DNA of 64,000 nucleotides from Puccinia triticina (taxonomy: Eukaryota; Basidiomycota; Pucciniomycetes; Pucciniales; Pucciniaceae), in contig NC_070562.1 in assembly GCF_026914185.1 (NCBI RefSeq), forward strand, positions 1,736,001-1,800,000. The letters run 5' to 3'. The notes beneath the pieces are model-generated. The model was not told the origin of the DNA. It saw nothing but the letters and a program-made list of their open reading frames with translations, and did not search any database. The position numbers and the translations under genes are program-made. Position 1 is the stretch's first letter. Each line of letters begins with the position of its first letter. This document shows, one piece after another, positions 46,593-58,105 of the stretch.

Positions 46593-47649
46593 ACCTGTTG
46601 TTGATGATGGGTTTCTTGCTGGAAGTATTAGAAGGGGAAAATTGTCTATGTATGATTCTGCACGTAGCTCAGAGAGGTGTTGGAGCGGGGTAAGCTCATG
46701 ATCAAGGCGAGCTCTTTATACATGTTGCCGAGCAGAAAGAGACGAAAGAACAACGCTGTAGCGTCCCCAGGACACACACCCGGTGGCGTCTGACTCTGAG
46801 TCAGGGATGCCAAGGGCGACGGGTAGTGAAGCTATCCTTCCACCAGTACAGAACAACCACAATGGCTTCCGAGCCCGTCGCCATTGGTAGGGACGTACTA
46901 GGTGCCAGGGTCTTGGGAGGGTCTTGGGAGGCTTTGTATGCGTAATCTCAATCCGATGCCATGGTCCTAATTCGGCGGGATGTCCTCCAGTGTCTTCGAT
47001 CATCCAATAATCAGTTTGTGTAGCTCGGGACTGGACGGGGGATGATCCTTGTTACCCAAATTCAATATCATTCTCTTCCAATAATCAGCTCAGATGCATT
47101 AACATGATTCTTCAAGCACATCAGATAGACAGCAAGTATTGTCTGCCCACTGATGTTTCTGAGCATCCATGCAAGTACATATGTACACCACTTTGGGATA
47201 AGTGCCACATGATCAGAGAAGGATGAGTTTCTGGAGACAAGTTGTTCCACAGGTGTACCAATCTTTCCTGCCTCCCTGCAATATGTGATTCCGAGGGTTG
47301 GAAATCCTGTTGGATGATTGAGGGCTAGAGCGGGACGGCGAGCACATACAGCCGCCCTCAATTGCAGTCCATTGCCATAGAAAGACGGGAGAGATGCGCG
47401 GACAAAGGTCGGCCAGGAGGCCGGAATCTAGATACATGGGGTACTCCTTCAACGAAGACAAACAAAAACAAAACGTGAAATCTTTGTGGCCGGTCTCCAG
47501 ACCATTTTCATTTTTGGAAAAAGAAAAAAATAAACTGAATAAAGAAAGAGGGTGGAAGGCAAAGAAGAAGGAAAGCTCTATTTGAATTAATTAAAAAAAG
47601 TGTGTGTGGAGGGCTCAAGGATCTCTACCAGAGGTAGGTAAATAAAAAA
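46593..47649. other. Promoter of copy E and spacer
   Basis: 46593-46760 includes the TATA box of copy E and a TCTCTTTC-type stretch on the minus strand, also seen upstream of A, B and D. No gene recognised in the rest. Confidence 0.45.
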
Positions 47650-50600
47650 TCAAATGAATCCGGTGTTAGAGACTGCGCTGAGTAAGAAAGGGTCGACCCA
47701 ATCAGGCAGCAGCTTGAAGAGTTGGTCAAAGAGCCGCAAGCCGGGGCCGCCGTCACCGTTGCCGATCCAACCGAGATGGGAGGAAAGGTTTGCGGAGGAG
47801 GGGTGAGCGGGGGGTAGGGGGAGGGAGGGCTGTCTCTGCTTGGAGCGTGCGGGATAGAGGCCCAGCTGGTCGATCCCGCTGAACTCGATCTTCAGTTTGC
47901 CCGCACGCATGAACGCTTGCGCGGGGGTATCGTCGGCCGACGGACGGGCCCGCTGGCCCTTCTCCATCTGCTCGTTCTCTACCGCACTCTCGAACTCCCT
48001 CTCGTCCAGTGCAATCGTCACGTTCAGCGTCCATCGGTCGATCCCGAACCCGCTCGCTTCCTTGATGTGGTGGCGCCGCTTGCCCCTCAATGGCCGTGAG
48101 GGCAGATCCCATTCTACCACATCTGCCGTAAACGCAATCACCGTCCAGATTATCCCCGGGTGATCGATCGCCAGCACGATCGTCCGCTGTTGGTTGATAA
48201 AATCTAGTTTGCTCGACAGACTCGTGATCTTGAATTTGTCCGTCCAGGGCGAGACGTATCGGTCTCCTCCATCCTGCCCGACTCCCATGGCTTGGTGTTT
48301 GAGTAAGCTCAGAGGTACTTGGTAAGATTTCAAGAATTGAGAAACGGGGTAAATGATATCCCAGTCGGGAATGTCATCATTGATCGAGCTCAAGATGGGC
48401 GATTCGTCGGAGATCGAGAGGGTATCAATCAAGTGTTTCACCAGGCTTTCGAATCCGGGCGCGCGGTCCATGCTGGCGATGTGAAGATCGAAGCTAGGAG
48501 AGCTACTAGTCAAGTTTTCCATGTGCAGGATCGGCAGACGCTTGGGGTGGTCGGCGTCAAAGATCTTCCAGTCGGGTCGAGTGAACCAAAAACCCACCAG
48601 GCTCGAGAACATGAGCAGGAAGACGAGGAAGCGCGCGAGCGCTTGTCGACTGAATCGATGGGCTAGTGGTAAGCTGATCGAAACTATGTTAAAGCCAACC
48701 GCACTAACTAGGCTGGCAATCAAAAAATCGACGTGCACGTCGTGGCCCATCCTGCCAGTCATCGGCACGAACAAGTCAAGAAAGGCCAGCAGACCCTCAA
48801 CGCCTAAGAATCCGGGCAGGACCTAAGAGCAGACCGCAGAAAAAAGGAAATGTGAGATGGATGGGAAGAACGTTTGACGCAGTATTGGTGAGGGAACTTA
48901 CCAGGGCAAATAAATACATAGGGAGATGTAAATGAGCCCGTTTGCCACTTAAAGGGGCCAGGACGAAGTCATTGAGCATCAACGAGAAGAACAAAGAGGT
49001 GAGTCCGACGGCTGGCAGATACGCGGTGCCGATATCCAGGTAAGCGCCAACGACGGAGGCGAGGCCATTGAAAGCGACGAGTCCCGCGAGAGCCGCGTGG
49101 GATAATACATCCTCGTCGCCAGGCTTGAGCAGGCTGGAGCGGTGCGCAAAGCGCGAGAAGAGGTACTGCACTAATAATCCGCCGCCCAGGGCGGGCGGGC
49201 CGAAGAGTAGGATCGGGAAGGATTCGTAGCGATACCATGTGAGCGGCTTGTCGAGGACGACCGAGATGATGAATGCAAACAAGTTGGCGCCGATGATGAA
49301 GCCCAATAAGGAGCCCACAGTGGCCAGAAAGGCGAGGAAGTAGAGCGAGTAATGGCGAGACTTGATGTTCCGGGTGACCAGCGTGATTGCGGCGACGGAT
49401 AAGGTGGCGTAGAGCCTCAAGGCGGTGGTTTTGGAATACATGATGAAGATCAAGCCGCCCAATCCGGAGAAGAAGACGGTGGTCGAGGCCGGCTTGATGT
49501 CCGTTAGGTTGGCCGAGGCGGAGGTGAGGTGTCTGAGCAATGCCACCGTGTTTTCGCCCATGTGTTGAATCGCACCTGGCTCGATTTTCGAGGGGATATC
49601 TTGGCTGGTGTGGTAGAGATATGAGTTTTGCATGATGGCCATGTCCAGGCCGGTGAGGTTACCATACTGGACAAATTGGCGGAAATCGGTACTACAGAGG
49701 GGGGGCGCAACCGGAACAGGTTAGAAGTCTGTGGGGCCCAAAACGCGGGAGGATAGTGATGATTGGATTGTACTCTGAGGCGATCAAGCCGGTCCGGAAG
49801 ACCTCAGTGGCGATAACGCTTCCGAATGGCCGGGGGACCTTGGAGTAAGCCTCGATCATCTGCGGAAAAAATCACAAGAGAGGAGGACGCGACGCGCGCT
49901 GAGGATCGAGCCGTCGCACAGTCACAGAGGCGTGGACAGGAGCAAATCTCACCTCGGTCGAAGTGGCTTGGAAGAGGATTTCTTGCTGAGAGTCGTCCCA
50001 GAAGAGCGTCCGAATAACACATCAGTCGCGCGCCGTTTTTGGCTGGAGAATGTGGACGGATTGAGCAGGGAAAGAGGGGACACACGCCAGCAGTCCCGCA
50101 AGCCTCTCTGCAAGAATCACATAAAATCGACCAGAGAGCTGTTCGTCAGTCAGTTGAAGAATCAGGATTGTCCTGCCGGAAATCAAATGCGATGGGGAAG
50201 GAGATGCTTACAAATTAATCACCGCGCGCACACTGCGAAGAGATACGGAATGGCTTCAGCGAGAGAAGGTGAGGTGGGAGGAGATATCGGCGGGACGAGA
50301 GGGCCTTACATATCTTTGAGGGGATGTTTAGTGATAAACATGTGGCTCGCGTCCTGTAGCGATTCTTCGGCGCCATTGAAGACTGTGTCCGATGCCGATG
50401 GTCATCATCGATCGCAACCGACGGGGGGGAAGGGGAAAGTCAATGATGGGGATATGGTTTGGAGAGAGGTTGAAGTTGAACGACGGACGGAAGACGACGC
50501 CGTTGTGCATGGGCCAGTCGGGAGCCTGGGTGATGATCCGGATCGCTTCGAGCATCACCGCCACCCCCGCCACATCGTCCGCCGCACCTGAAATACGGAG

Positions 50601-51416
50601 AGCCAGGTTGGCCACTCATCATCATCACGCGCGCCCAGAGCGACCTCACAAGCAGGTGGAAACTGACCAGGCGAGGGAAGGGTGCTGTCTAGATGGGCAT
50701 TCACTAGCACCGCATTCTCGCGCGAACTCGCCACCGACGGGTCGGATATCCTGACAACGATATTCGTCAATTGGAAGTACTTCTTCCAGACGTGCTGCAG
50801 TACCATGAGGAAAATCAGCTCGGAAATGCATTTTAAAACAAAAAAAAATTCCTTGGTGAGGTGTTTTTGAGTCAAGAGGAGGGAGACGGACTTTTCCCAT
50901 GAACTCGAAGAGATGAGCGCCGTCATCGACCTGAGTAAGGATCTCGAAGGTCTTAGTGCTCCCGAGTTGGCTTGCCTGAGCGCGAAGGTCATGGAGGACG
51001 GTGTTGAGGTAGAGGAAGCTCTCGACGATTTCCTCGGTTCCGACGATCCGATAGCCGATGGTATGAGCGAGATGGTGGATGTACTGGTTGGCCAAGCTCT
51101 CCGAGAACTCGTGCTGGTCGACGAGCGGGGCCGGGCCAGGGGGCGGCGACCCGGTGCTGCCGTTGGTGGCCGGCGCCGAGGCCGGGGAGGCGGCTGGTGT
51201 GCCTCGAGGAAAGCCCTTCGGCGGCGGCAGGTCGTATCGCAGGTAGGTCGAGATGGATGCGATCCTGGGGCGCGCTGGGTCAGCCGGGACTGTGTGGGTG
51301 TGGATGGATGGGCCGGAGACTCACAGGACAAAGGTGAGCAGCACGGCGAGCAGACTGGCGGCTGGGGGTGTCTGGGCTGGCGGGCGGGCGCCCTTGGTCT
51401 TCTGCGTCGGCGTCAT
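47650..51416 (-). CDS. ER-membrane M28 zinc metallopeptidase (ERMP1/Pff1-like, about 11 exons)
   Basis: Membrane aminopeptidase-like protein of family M28, about 960 residues. The start at 51416 (MTPTQKTKGARPP) is followed by one membrane anchor. Zinc-binding pieces in order: AHLDSTLPSPG, then AADDVAGVAVMLE after an intron, NGAEESLQDASH with the Glu pair, SDTDFRQF, and LYHTSQDIPSKIEPGAIQHM with the last His. The C-terminal half has several hydrophobic helices (LGGLIFIMY; LLGFIIGANLFAFIISVVL) and a lumenal tail ending SAVSNTGFI, as in ERMP1. Splice sites found include 51325/51264, 50892/50794, 50668/50587, 50489/50382, 50310/50232, 50212/50107, 50086/49985, 49953/49859, about 49775/49691 and 48902/48822. 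Several exons are only 21-33 nt. One exon near 49775-49859 is off by one base in my count. Confidence 0.88.
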
Positions 51417-51784
51417 GGGCGGCGAGGCTGGCGGGGGGAGGGTGGGATATTAGCTGGGGGGGAGACAACACTGGTGCGGTTGGACACCCACTGGGCAGCT
51501 GGGGCCAGCCCAGACAGGACATCCCCCACACACTGCTCGCTTCTGTCACTGGATCTTGCCAGGGCACCAATCAAACAGCGGCAGAACCAACAGAAAACAG
51601 AAGACAACGAACATGCATGTGTTGGTTCCGGGGGTACGAGACAGACAGACGACATCTGAGCAACTTTTAACTTCTACAAAGCGGGTATGTATACACGAAC
51701 TCGGCAGCAAGCTACACAGCTACTCGCAGATACATGGGTGGGTGACTTGGGGGGGTAAAATATAACCATAAGGAGCGATCATCG

Positions 51785-53947
51785 TCAACAGACACGCGCT
51801 TCCAGCCATTCCTTGACCAGGTCGAAGTGCCGGCCCATCTCGATGATGCTTTCGCCATGCGCCGCGCCCTGGGCGGTGAAGATCCCAACCGAGTCCTGCA
51901 TCCCGTTGGACACCAGATACTTCTTGACCCGGCCAGCGTCCAGGATCGAGTCCTTCTCGGACAAGAACACTTGGAACCGCTTCGGATCGCTGAACCCGGG
52001 GATCTCGAACGGCCACAGGATGTTCGAGCGCCATTCGAAGTACCGGTGCAGGTGGTGGGCCACCCCCAACTCGGTCCCCACAAAGTATCGGATCATCCTC
52101 TCGATCCCCGTCCGCGGTTTCGAGTACAGGAAGCTGCTCGGGAGCAAGCCACTCAACTTACATCCACGCACTCGGTACTCAAAGCTGAGCAGCGACTTAC
52201 TTGTAGCAAACGTGTGGCTCCCTGTAGAAGAGGCGAGAGATGAGTGGCATGTTGGCTAGCAAATCACCAAGAGAGCACAAATCCTTACCACAAGCCTAAA
52301 TTCCACGATTCCAATAATAATGCGAAACAGGCCACTCCACCGGGTGAACACTTGTTTGCTTTCGAAAAAGAAAAGAAAAGGAAAAGATACGTACAAAAGC
52401 AAACTGGATCTATCAAGCACATCCGCTTGATGATTCCCTTGTTTGAGAGAGCTTTGACAACCCAAGCAATAACGATGGTACCCATAGAATGGCCCAGCAA
52501 TTCAACGCCCACCTCGGCAAATTTTTCGGTATAAATCAACTGGATCACGTCGGTGGCAAGCGTCTCTTTGCTGGGCGGTCTGAGGTGCTGAGAAGAAAAT
52601 ACTTCTTGGCTAAGCAAGAAAACAAAACAAAATGGCAGAAATGGGGTTAACTCGGAGCTGCAGGAGTAGTGGTGTGTTGCGGACTGACGAGATGGACGGC
52701 TGGAGCAAGATCACGATGGGTTTATTGCGCGCCCAAGGTGCATTGGCGATGTAGCTCAGGAAGGCCCCATACTGACAGAAACCTGTGGAGAGGAAGAATG
52801 TTACATCTTGTACAGGTTTGTGTGGCTTGGAAGCTGGGGAAATGTGCGTACCAATTCCTAGTCCGTGGGCAATGATAAGTGGTATCGGGCGACTTTCGAC
52901 GGGGAGGTTATCCCAGCCGGCTGGTTTCCGGATCAAGTACTCCAAGCCTTGAGGGCAGCGATGGGTGCACTGGGCGTGCTTGAAGCCGGCTTTTCTGAGG
53001 TAATGTTTGAGCGCGAGGCTGCCGAGGTTAGAGAGGAGATAGAGTCCCAGGGGCCGCATTTGGATCTTGATCGGATCGAGCGTGAGCCGGATGACTCGAT
53101 TGGCCAGCTTTGGATTGTAGCCAGGCTGGAGCCGGGCACCGGCCCGGTTCTCGAAGCGGATCAGGATCTCCTCGAGCAGATTCGAGCGCGGCTCCGCCTT
53201 CAGCTCCATCTGCTCGTCCTCCAGTCTGACTTCTTCGAGCGGCATGCTGAATAGAGACCAGGCCAGCCACTCCAGCATGTTGTCTTTCCGGATCTCATCC
53301 CAGCGACAGTTCTGGAACCAGAGCACCTGGTTCGACCGGAAGTCGATCGCCGCGGGATCGTCGTAGGCTAGCAGAGCGTCCGGCGCGAGGCCTGAGGGTG
53401 AGTTGGGCCGGGAAGGATAGATCTATTTCAAAGATGAAGGTAGTTAGATTCAGTTTGATCTTGCTGGAGAGAGGGGGGGGGGGGGGGGGGGTGGGCTTGC
53501 CTGGGGGATTGTCAAGAGAGGATCAGGAGGGGGCTGTTGGTCAGCAGAGTCTGGTGAACCAGAGGCGGAGTTGGTCGGGTTTGAAGAGCAGCCGGATTGC
53601 GGATTGCTGTGGGCTGGTCTGAGCCCGCTGCCGACGATCCGATTGATGGTGGTGCGGATGAATGAGGTGGGGTGTTCGAAGTGGGCGACCCTTCGTTGGA
53701 CGAGCCGGGCACAGTAAAGGTAATAGATCGAGAAGGCGACCTCGATGGCCGAGAGGAAGAAGAGGAGTGCAGACCCCTTCGGATGGTGTTGGTTCTGGGC
53801 TTGGTGGCTGGGGCGCTGGGCGGGCAGCAGATAGCTGGAGAGGCTCGAGAGGAAGTAGAGCCAGGCCAGGGGGACGACCGAGCGGACGAGGCAGATGAGC
53901 GAGAAGCAGAACCAGACGGGCAGCTGGAAGCAGGAGACAGCCATCAT
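51785..53947 (-). CDS. Alpha/beta hydrolase, membrane-anchored (six exons)
   Basis: Probable serine esterase or lipase; substrate unknown. Exons: 53501-53947, 52852-53422, 52689-52782, 52391-52609, 52201-52221 and 51785-52133, about 566 residues with all phases consistent. The N-terminus has two hydrophobic segments (FCFSLICLVRSVVPLAWLYF; SALLFFLSAIEVAFSIYYLY). Oxyanion region IIAHGLGIG; nucleophile elbow LLGHSMGT (G-x-S-x-G); acid candidate in LSEKDS; catalytic His in AAHGES near the C-terminus. Intron 1 uses a GC donor (CAG then GCAAGC) and includes a G/C homopolymer run. Similar proteins in basidiomycetes are annotated only as alpha/beta hydrolases. Confidence 0.85.
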
Positions 53948-54160
53948 GCACACTCGGCACACATATGGAGGGGGGGAAGGAGGCCTTTTATACTCAAGAA
54001 GGAGGAGGGTTCCTGTAGGTTCCTGTTGACCGCCCTCATTCATTCATACATCGGAAGATCGACAGAAGATGACATCACTCTTCACAAGTAAATAAATAAA
54101 TACTCAGCACAGAAGAAACTCGGAGAAAACCCTGCCTGAAAACAAACAGAGATAACCTAA

Positions 54161-54914
54161 TTACTCAGCCGCAGGGCAAGCGTGAATTGCCTTCAGGAGT
54201 CGCTTCTTACCCGGTAGCCATCCAAAAGCGCCAACTAGCGAGATCATGACGCGCGTCCTCCCATCATCTACTTTGGCCATAAGGTTCATGAAACACTGGC
54301 CCCAAACTTCTGCGTTCCTCACGCTCTCGACAATCATGTTTAGCGAGTCTTATCTTAATATCTGTCTCCCCCACACTCACTCCAGTCACCTCGTCTAGAA
54401 ACCCCCGCTCTTCTCCTTGTGAAAGCGAGCGGTCAGGAGGGTAGCCGTATTAGCCAAGCAGACGGCCGCCACCGAGCCGCCACTTGACTCTTACTTCCAC
54501 AAGAATCGGACAACCCATCCACTCGCACAGAATTTTCACTCCTTGCTTTGTTTTTCCGGAAATTATTATTAAACGAGCGGAGTCCAGTAAGCTGGCCGAG
54601 ATGATGTGTATAACAAGAATATATCGAGGGAAACATTCTGGGCGGGGGCTTTGGGCCGGGGATGAGGAAGTATGCAGTCGATGTGCTACCGAAAAAGTTG
54701 TTTGCGACCTTCGTCATTGGGCCCATTCGGCCTTCCAAAATCAACGACCATGACGAGAGCTGCCTGTACGACAGGGCAAGCGATCACAGTTTCCCCCAGC
54801 CCCTACACCAATAATGTCTCTCGGGGAGATAGAGGCCCCCAAAGTTAATTGGACGGCCGCGATGATGACGAAGAGGAGAACCAATGGGGAATCGATTCCA
54901 TGGAGTGTCTGCAT
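54161..54914 (-). CDS. Possible secreted protein gene, structure uncertain
   Basis: The ATG at 54914 starts MQTLHGIDSPLVLLFVIIAA, a convincing signal peptide ending near LTLGA, followed by VGAGGNCDRLPCRTGSSRHG and a stop at 54741. A second coding-like stretch on the same strand (54161-54350) reads SLNMIVESVRNAEVWGQCFM to HACPAAE and stop. A donor at about 54751 and an acceptor at about 54350 would join them in frame. If unspliced, only a 58-residue secreted peptide is made. The family is not recognised. Confidence 0.4.
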
Positions 54915-54969
54915 CCTGATATTCTTCAAATCTGCGCGGATTAGGGTGGGTCCGGTTTCACAAATCACA

Positions 54970-55474
54970 GGAATATGTCGCAGGAAGAGGAATTAGCTAA
55001 AGCTTGCAATAATGAATCGAGAATAGGAGATATCTCACGAACGATTCGCTCGTTGATTGGTTTATAGCTGCCTAAAGCGCCTGTGTTCGACACAATTTAC
55101 CAGAAGAGTGAGGGTGAGCGTCGTGATGTACGATAATGAGCGACTGTTGCAAGATCCGGAAAAGAATTGCGAGCTAATTGGGTTGTTCTGGGCTCAGCTG
55201 TCTTCAAACCATCCGGCTTTTATGCCCCAACCATGCGCCTTGAAGTTGCACGATGACCGCCCTCGTCCGGAGCGCAGAACTCCGTTAACACACCCCACGC
55301 CACAGACCACACGCTAGCGAGTGTTATTTCAATGTAGTAGCTGTGACAGGCTGTGACCAAAGAATGTACACTTGTGCAAACACATTGGACACGATTGGGA
55401 AAAGCCACAAGAGCTTGGCATTCAGGTATTGTGTTTTGTAGAATGCTTGGACGGATGGTCCTGTTGCTGTGCAC
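54970..55474. other. Spacer
   Basis: One open frame on the plus strand (55057-55317) has no recognised domain. No repeat seen. Confidence 0.35.
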
Positions 55475-55484
55475 CTAACTTAAC

Positions 55485-57018
55485 TAAGGGCCTGTACCAT
55501 ACAAAATTTGTTTTTTTGGTGCAGGTAAAATAGTTTTTTTTTTTGCACTTTTCCGTTTTTTTGAAAAACACATTTCTGAAAAAACAGAATGTGAAAAACG
55601 TGTACCACAAACATCCCACCATGGCTCCAGGATATCCACAATCAACCACCATTGCATCGACATCATCGGAGATCCAGCTGACCAATACCCAATAAAAAGA
55701 CCATGTGATCAGATGCGAGACTATTCCCCTCGATGACAGGTCCGTTTGATCATTGAGAGCTCCCCTCAATGTCCTTTGGTTACTCCTCCAGATGGCCGAA
55801 ATGAACCGGTCATCCAGGGAAGTGATTACTCCTCTTGATGACCGCAGGAGTAATCACTTCCCTCGATGACCGGGTCGTTACGGTCATTTGGAGGAGTGCA
55901 TATTCCCTCAATGACCAGAACAAACTGGTCATCAAGAGGAGTATCTACTCCTCAAGATGACCGGAGGATCCACTCCTCTCGATGACCGGTTTGTTGCGGT
56001 CATCTTGAGGAGTACATCTTCCACTCGATGACCAGTTCGTTCCGGTCATCAAGGGAGTATGCACTCCTCCCGATGACCGGAACGAACCAGTCATCGAGAG
56101 GAGGGTGTACTCCTCAAGATGACCGGAACGAACCGGTGGTCGAGAGGGTGTACTCATCAAGATGACCGGAACAAACCGGTCATCATATCTACCTCTAGAT
56201 GACCGGTTCGTTCCGGCCATCGGGAGGAGTGCATACTCCCTTGATGACCGGAACGAACTGGTCATCGAGTGGAAGATGTACTCCTCAAGATGACCGCAAC
56301 GAACCGGTCATCTTGAGGAGTAGATACTCCTCTTGATGACCAGTTCGTTCTGGTCATCGAGGGAATATGCACTCCTCCAAATGACCGTAACGACCCGGTC
56401 ATCAAGGGAAGGGTTCGTTCCGGTCATCGGGAGGAGTGCATACTTCCTTGATGACCGGAACAAACCGGTCATCTTGATCAGTACATCTTCCTCTTGATGA
56501 CCGGCTCATTCCGGTCATCTTGGGAAGTACATACTCCTCTCAAGGATCGGAACAAGCCAGTCATCGAGAATTGGGCGAGTGACTTTTGATGGCAGGTACG
56601 GACCGGGCATCAAGGAGGGAGTGTACTCTTATTAATAGCCGTCGTTCTCGAGTACGGACGACTTTATTGGGCTTGAATTTCTTGGATTGAGGCATCAGAG
56701 CAGGCGTTGTTGGCAGGTTGGGTTCCGATGTGGGTGGTGGGATGGTGTCCATTAGGACAACAGGGTCAATGAGATTGTCGATGGACTTGGGCATGCTGCT
56801 TGGATGTTGGTGCAGTGCAGAGAAGTGGAAAAATAGCTTCCAAAAAACAGGGTCAGACCTGTTTTTGAAAAGCACCCATTTTCGAGGAAAACTATTTTCC
56901 GGATATGTCAAAAAACAGGCGCTGTGGTACGTGTTTTTTGGTGAAAACAGTTTTTTTGCAAATAAATTAATTTCCGGGGGAAAAACTGTTTTTTTCCCGG
57001 CTATGGTACAGGCCCTAA
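55485..57018. mobile_element. 1528-bp TIR element carrying palindrome array 2
   Basis: The body is 55488-57015, with 14-bp inverted ends GGGCCTGTACCATA and TAA duplicated on both sides. The empty site TTAACTAAGTCCCTC is seen at 57824. The ends match the MITE in Copia-1. There is no transposase. The interior is largely the palindrome array, plus A/T-rich flanks near each end (GTTTTTT stretches). Confidence 0.88.
55780..56600. repeat. Palindrome array 2: palindromic units arranged in a larger inverted repeat
   Basis: Units of the type GATGACCGGAACGAACCGGT with complement are spaced by short GAGGAGT..ACTCCTC links. The left half (about 55865-56098) is an inverted copy of the right half (about 56193-56403), with an extra unit of about 26 bp in the left. 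Centre near 56145. Confidence 0.85.
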
Positions 57019-57820
57019 GTCCCTCTCTTTGTGGAGGGGGGATGCCGTCCCGCAGGGACCCTCCAAAGGAGGGACTTGTACACTTGGACCCTGCGGCCTG
57101 AGAGAATCAGGAACTTGGCCTTTTTCAATCCTGTGTAGCTTCATCACATCACATTGTGTGATTGAGTTGTAGGGGAACAAAAGATGCAGAAGATCAAGGA
57201 GAATCTTTCCACCTATTGTCCTATTTTTAGGGATATGTAATGACATTCAAATGTCTTTTTTTGCAACTTCATCTAGTTGGCTATATCCCGTATCACACAT
57301 GTTGCACTGTACAGAATCTGGAATCCATGATGTTACAACTCTGATTACAGCTCAACAAGAGGTGTTGAGGATGGGAAAAAATAGTAGAAAGATAGGGACA
57401 GCTTGGGCCATCCCAGAAATGTAAACAATTTCAAAAATGGTGCAGAGGCTCATGAGGGAGAGTGATTCTAAAAAAGTCCCCACCAAAAGTCATAATTCTC
57501 TCAGGCCGCGGGGTCCACATAGCGCGTAAGTCCCTCCTTCGGAGGTTGCTTCGCTCCCCTGAGGAGGGAATTAGCTAAGTTAGCTGTGCACAAATCATAG
57601 CATTCCGTAATTCCATTTTTTTTGTTTTTGCCTTGCATCTTGAAATAAAGATCATCATGATCATTTTCACTTTGGTACAGGCGGGCTCCGTATGGTAGAA
57701 TGATGGAGATTAAACTGCGGCTGTGCCAGACAACCCCATAACCATAGCACACAACTTCACTCTTGAAGTCCAACCATTAAGCAAAAAACAACATGTACAT
57801 ACATACATAAACTTCTATGT

Positions 57821-58105
57821 AACTTAACTAAGTCCCTCTCTTTGGGGAGGGGGGACGCCGGGAGGAGGTTCCCTGCTCCCCCAAGGAGGGAATTAGCCAA
57901 GTTAGGCTAAACTTATGTAACAAAGTCCCTCCCCATGCAGGAGGTCGGAGTTCAAAGTTTGGGTGGTGGTACGGGGGGTGACTCATTTGGGTGGAGCTTA
58001 AGTTTGGCTGGTGGCGAAGCCACCCCTCCCGCCTCCCTGCGGTTGGCGGCACTCTGCTCCCCACTCAGCCCCGCAGAGGAGGGACTTTGTTAAGTTAGCC
58101 AAAGG
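57821..58105. repeat. Small foldback repeats of the GTCCCTC family
   Basis: AACTTAACTAAGTCCCTC (57821) is inverted at GAGGGAATTAGCCAAGTT (about 57906). A second pair, AACAAAGTCCCTCC (about 57918) and GGAGGGACTTTGTTAAGTT (about 58097), follows at once. Related to element P. Confidence 0.65.

Larger units (their letters stand above)
55475..57583. mobile_element. Inverted-repeat element P, split by the 1.5-kb TIR element
   Basis: The left end CTAACTTAACTAAGTCCCTC and complemented right end CTAACTTAGCTAATTCCCTC match at 18 of 20 bases. Without the inner element it is about 578 bp. It carries an inner inverted pair (57086-57107 and 57495-57516, GGACCC then GCGGCCTGAGAGAAT). Related sequence at 57821 shows the uninterrupted target. 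Confidence 0.75.

Noticed and set aside
55057..55317. An 86-residue open frame on the plus strand
   Set aside because: No domain, signal peptide or splice partner. Its length is within chance expectation.
55780..56600. The regularly spaced repeats look CRISPR-like
   Set aside because: The units are palindromic, variable, directly abutting with no unique spacers, and the genome is eukaryotic.
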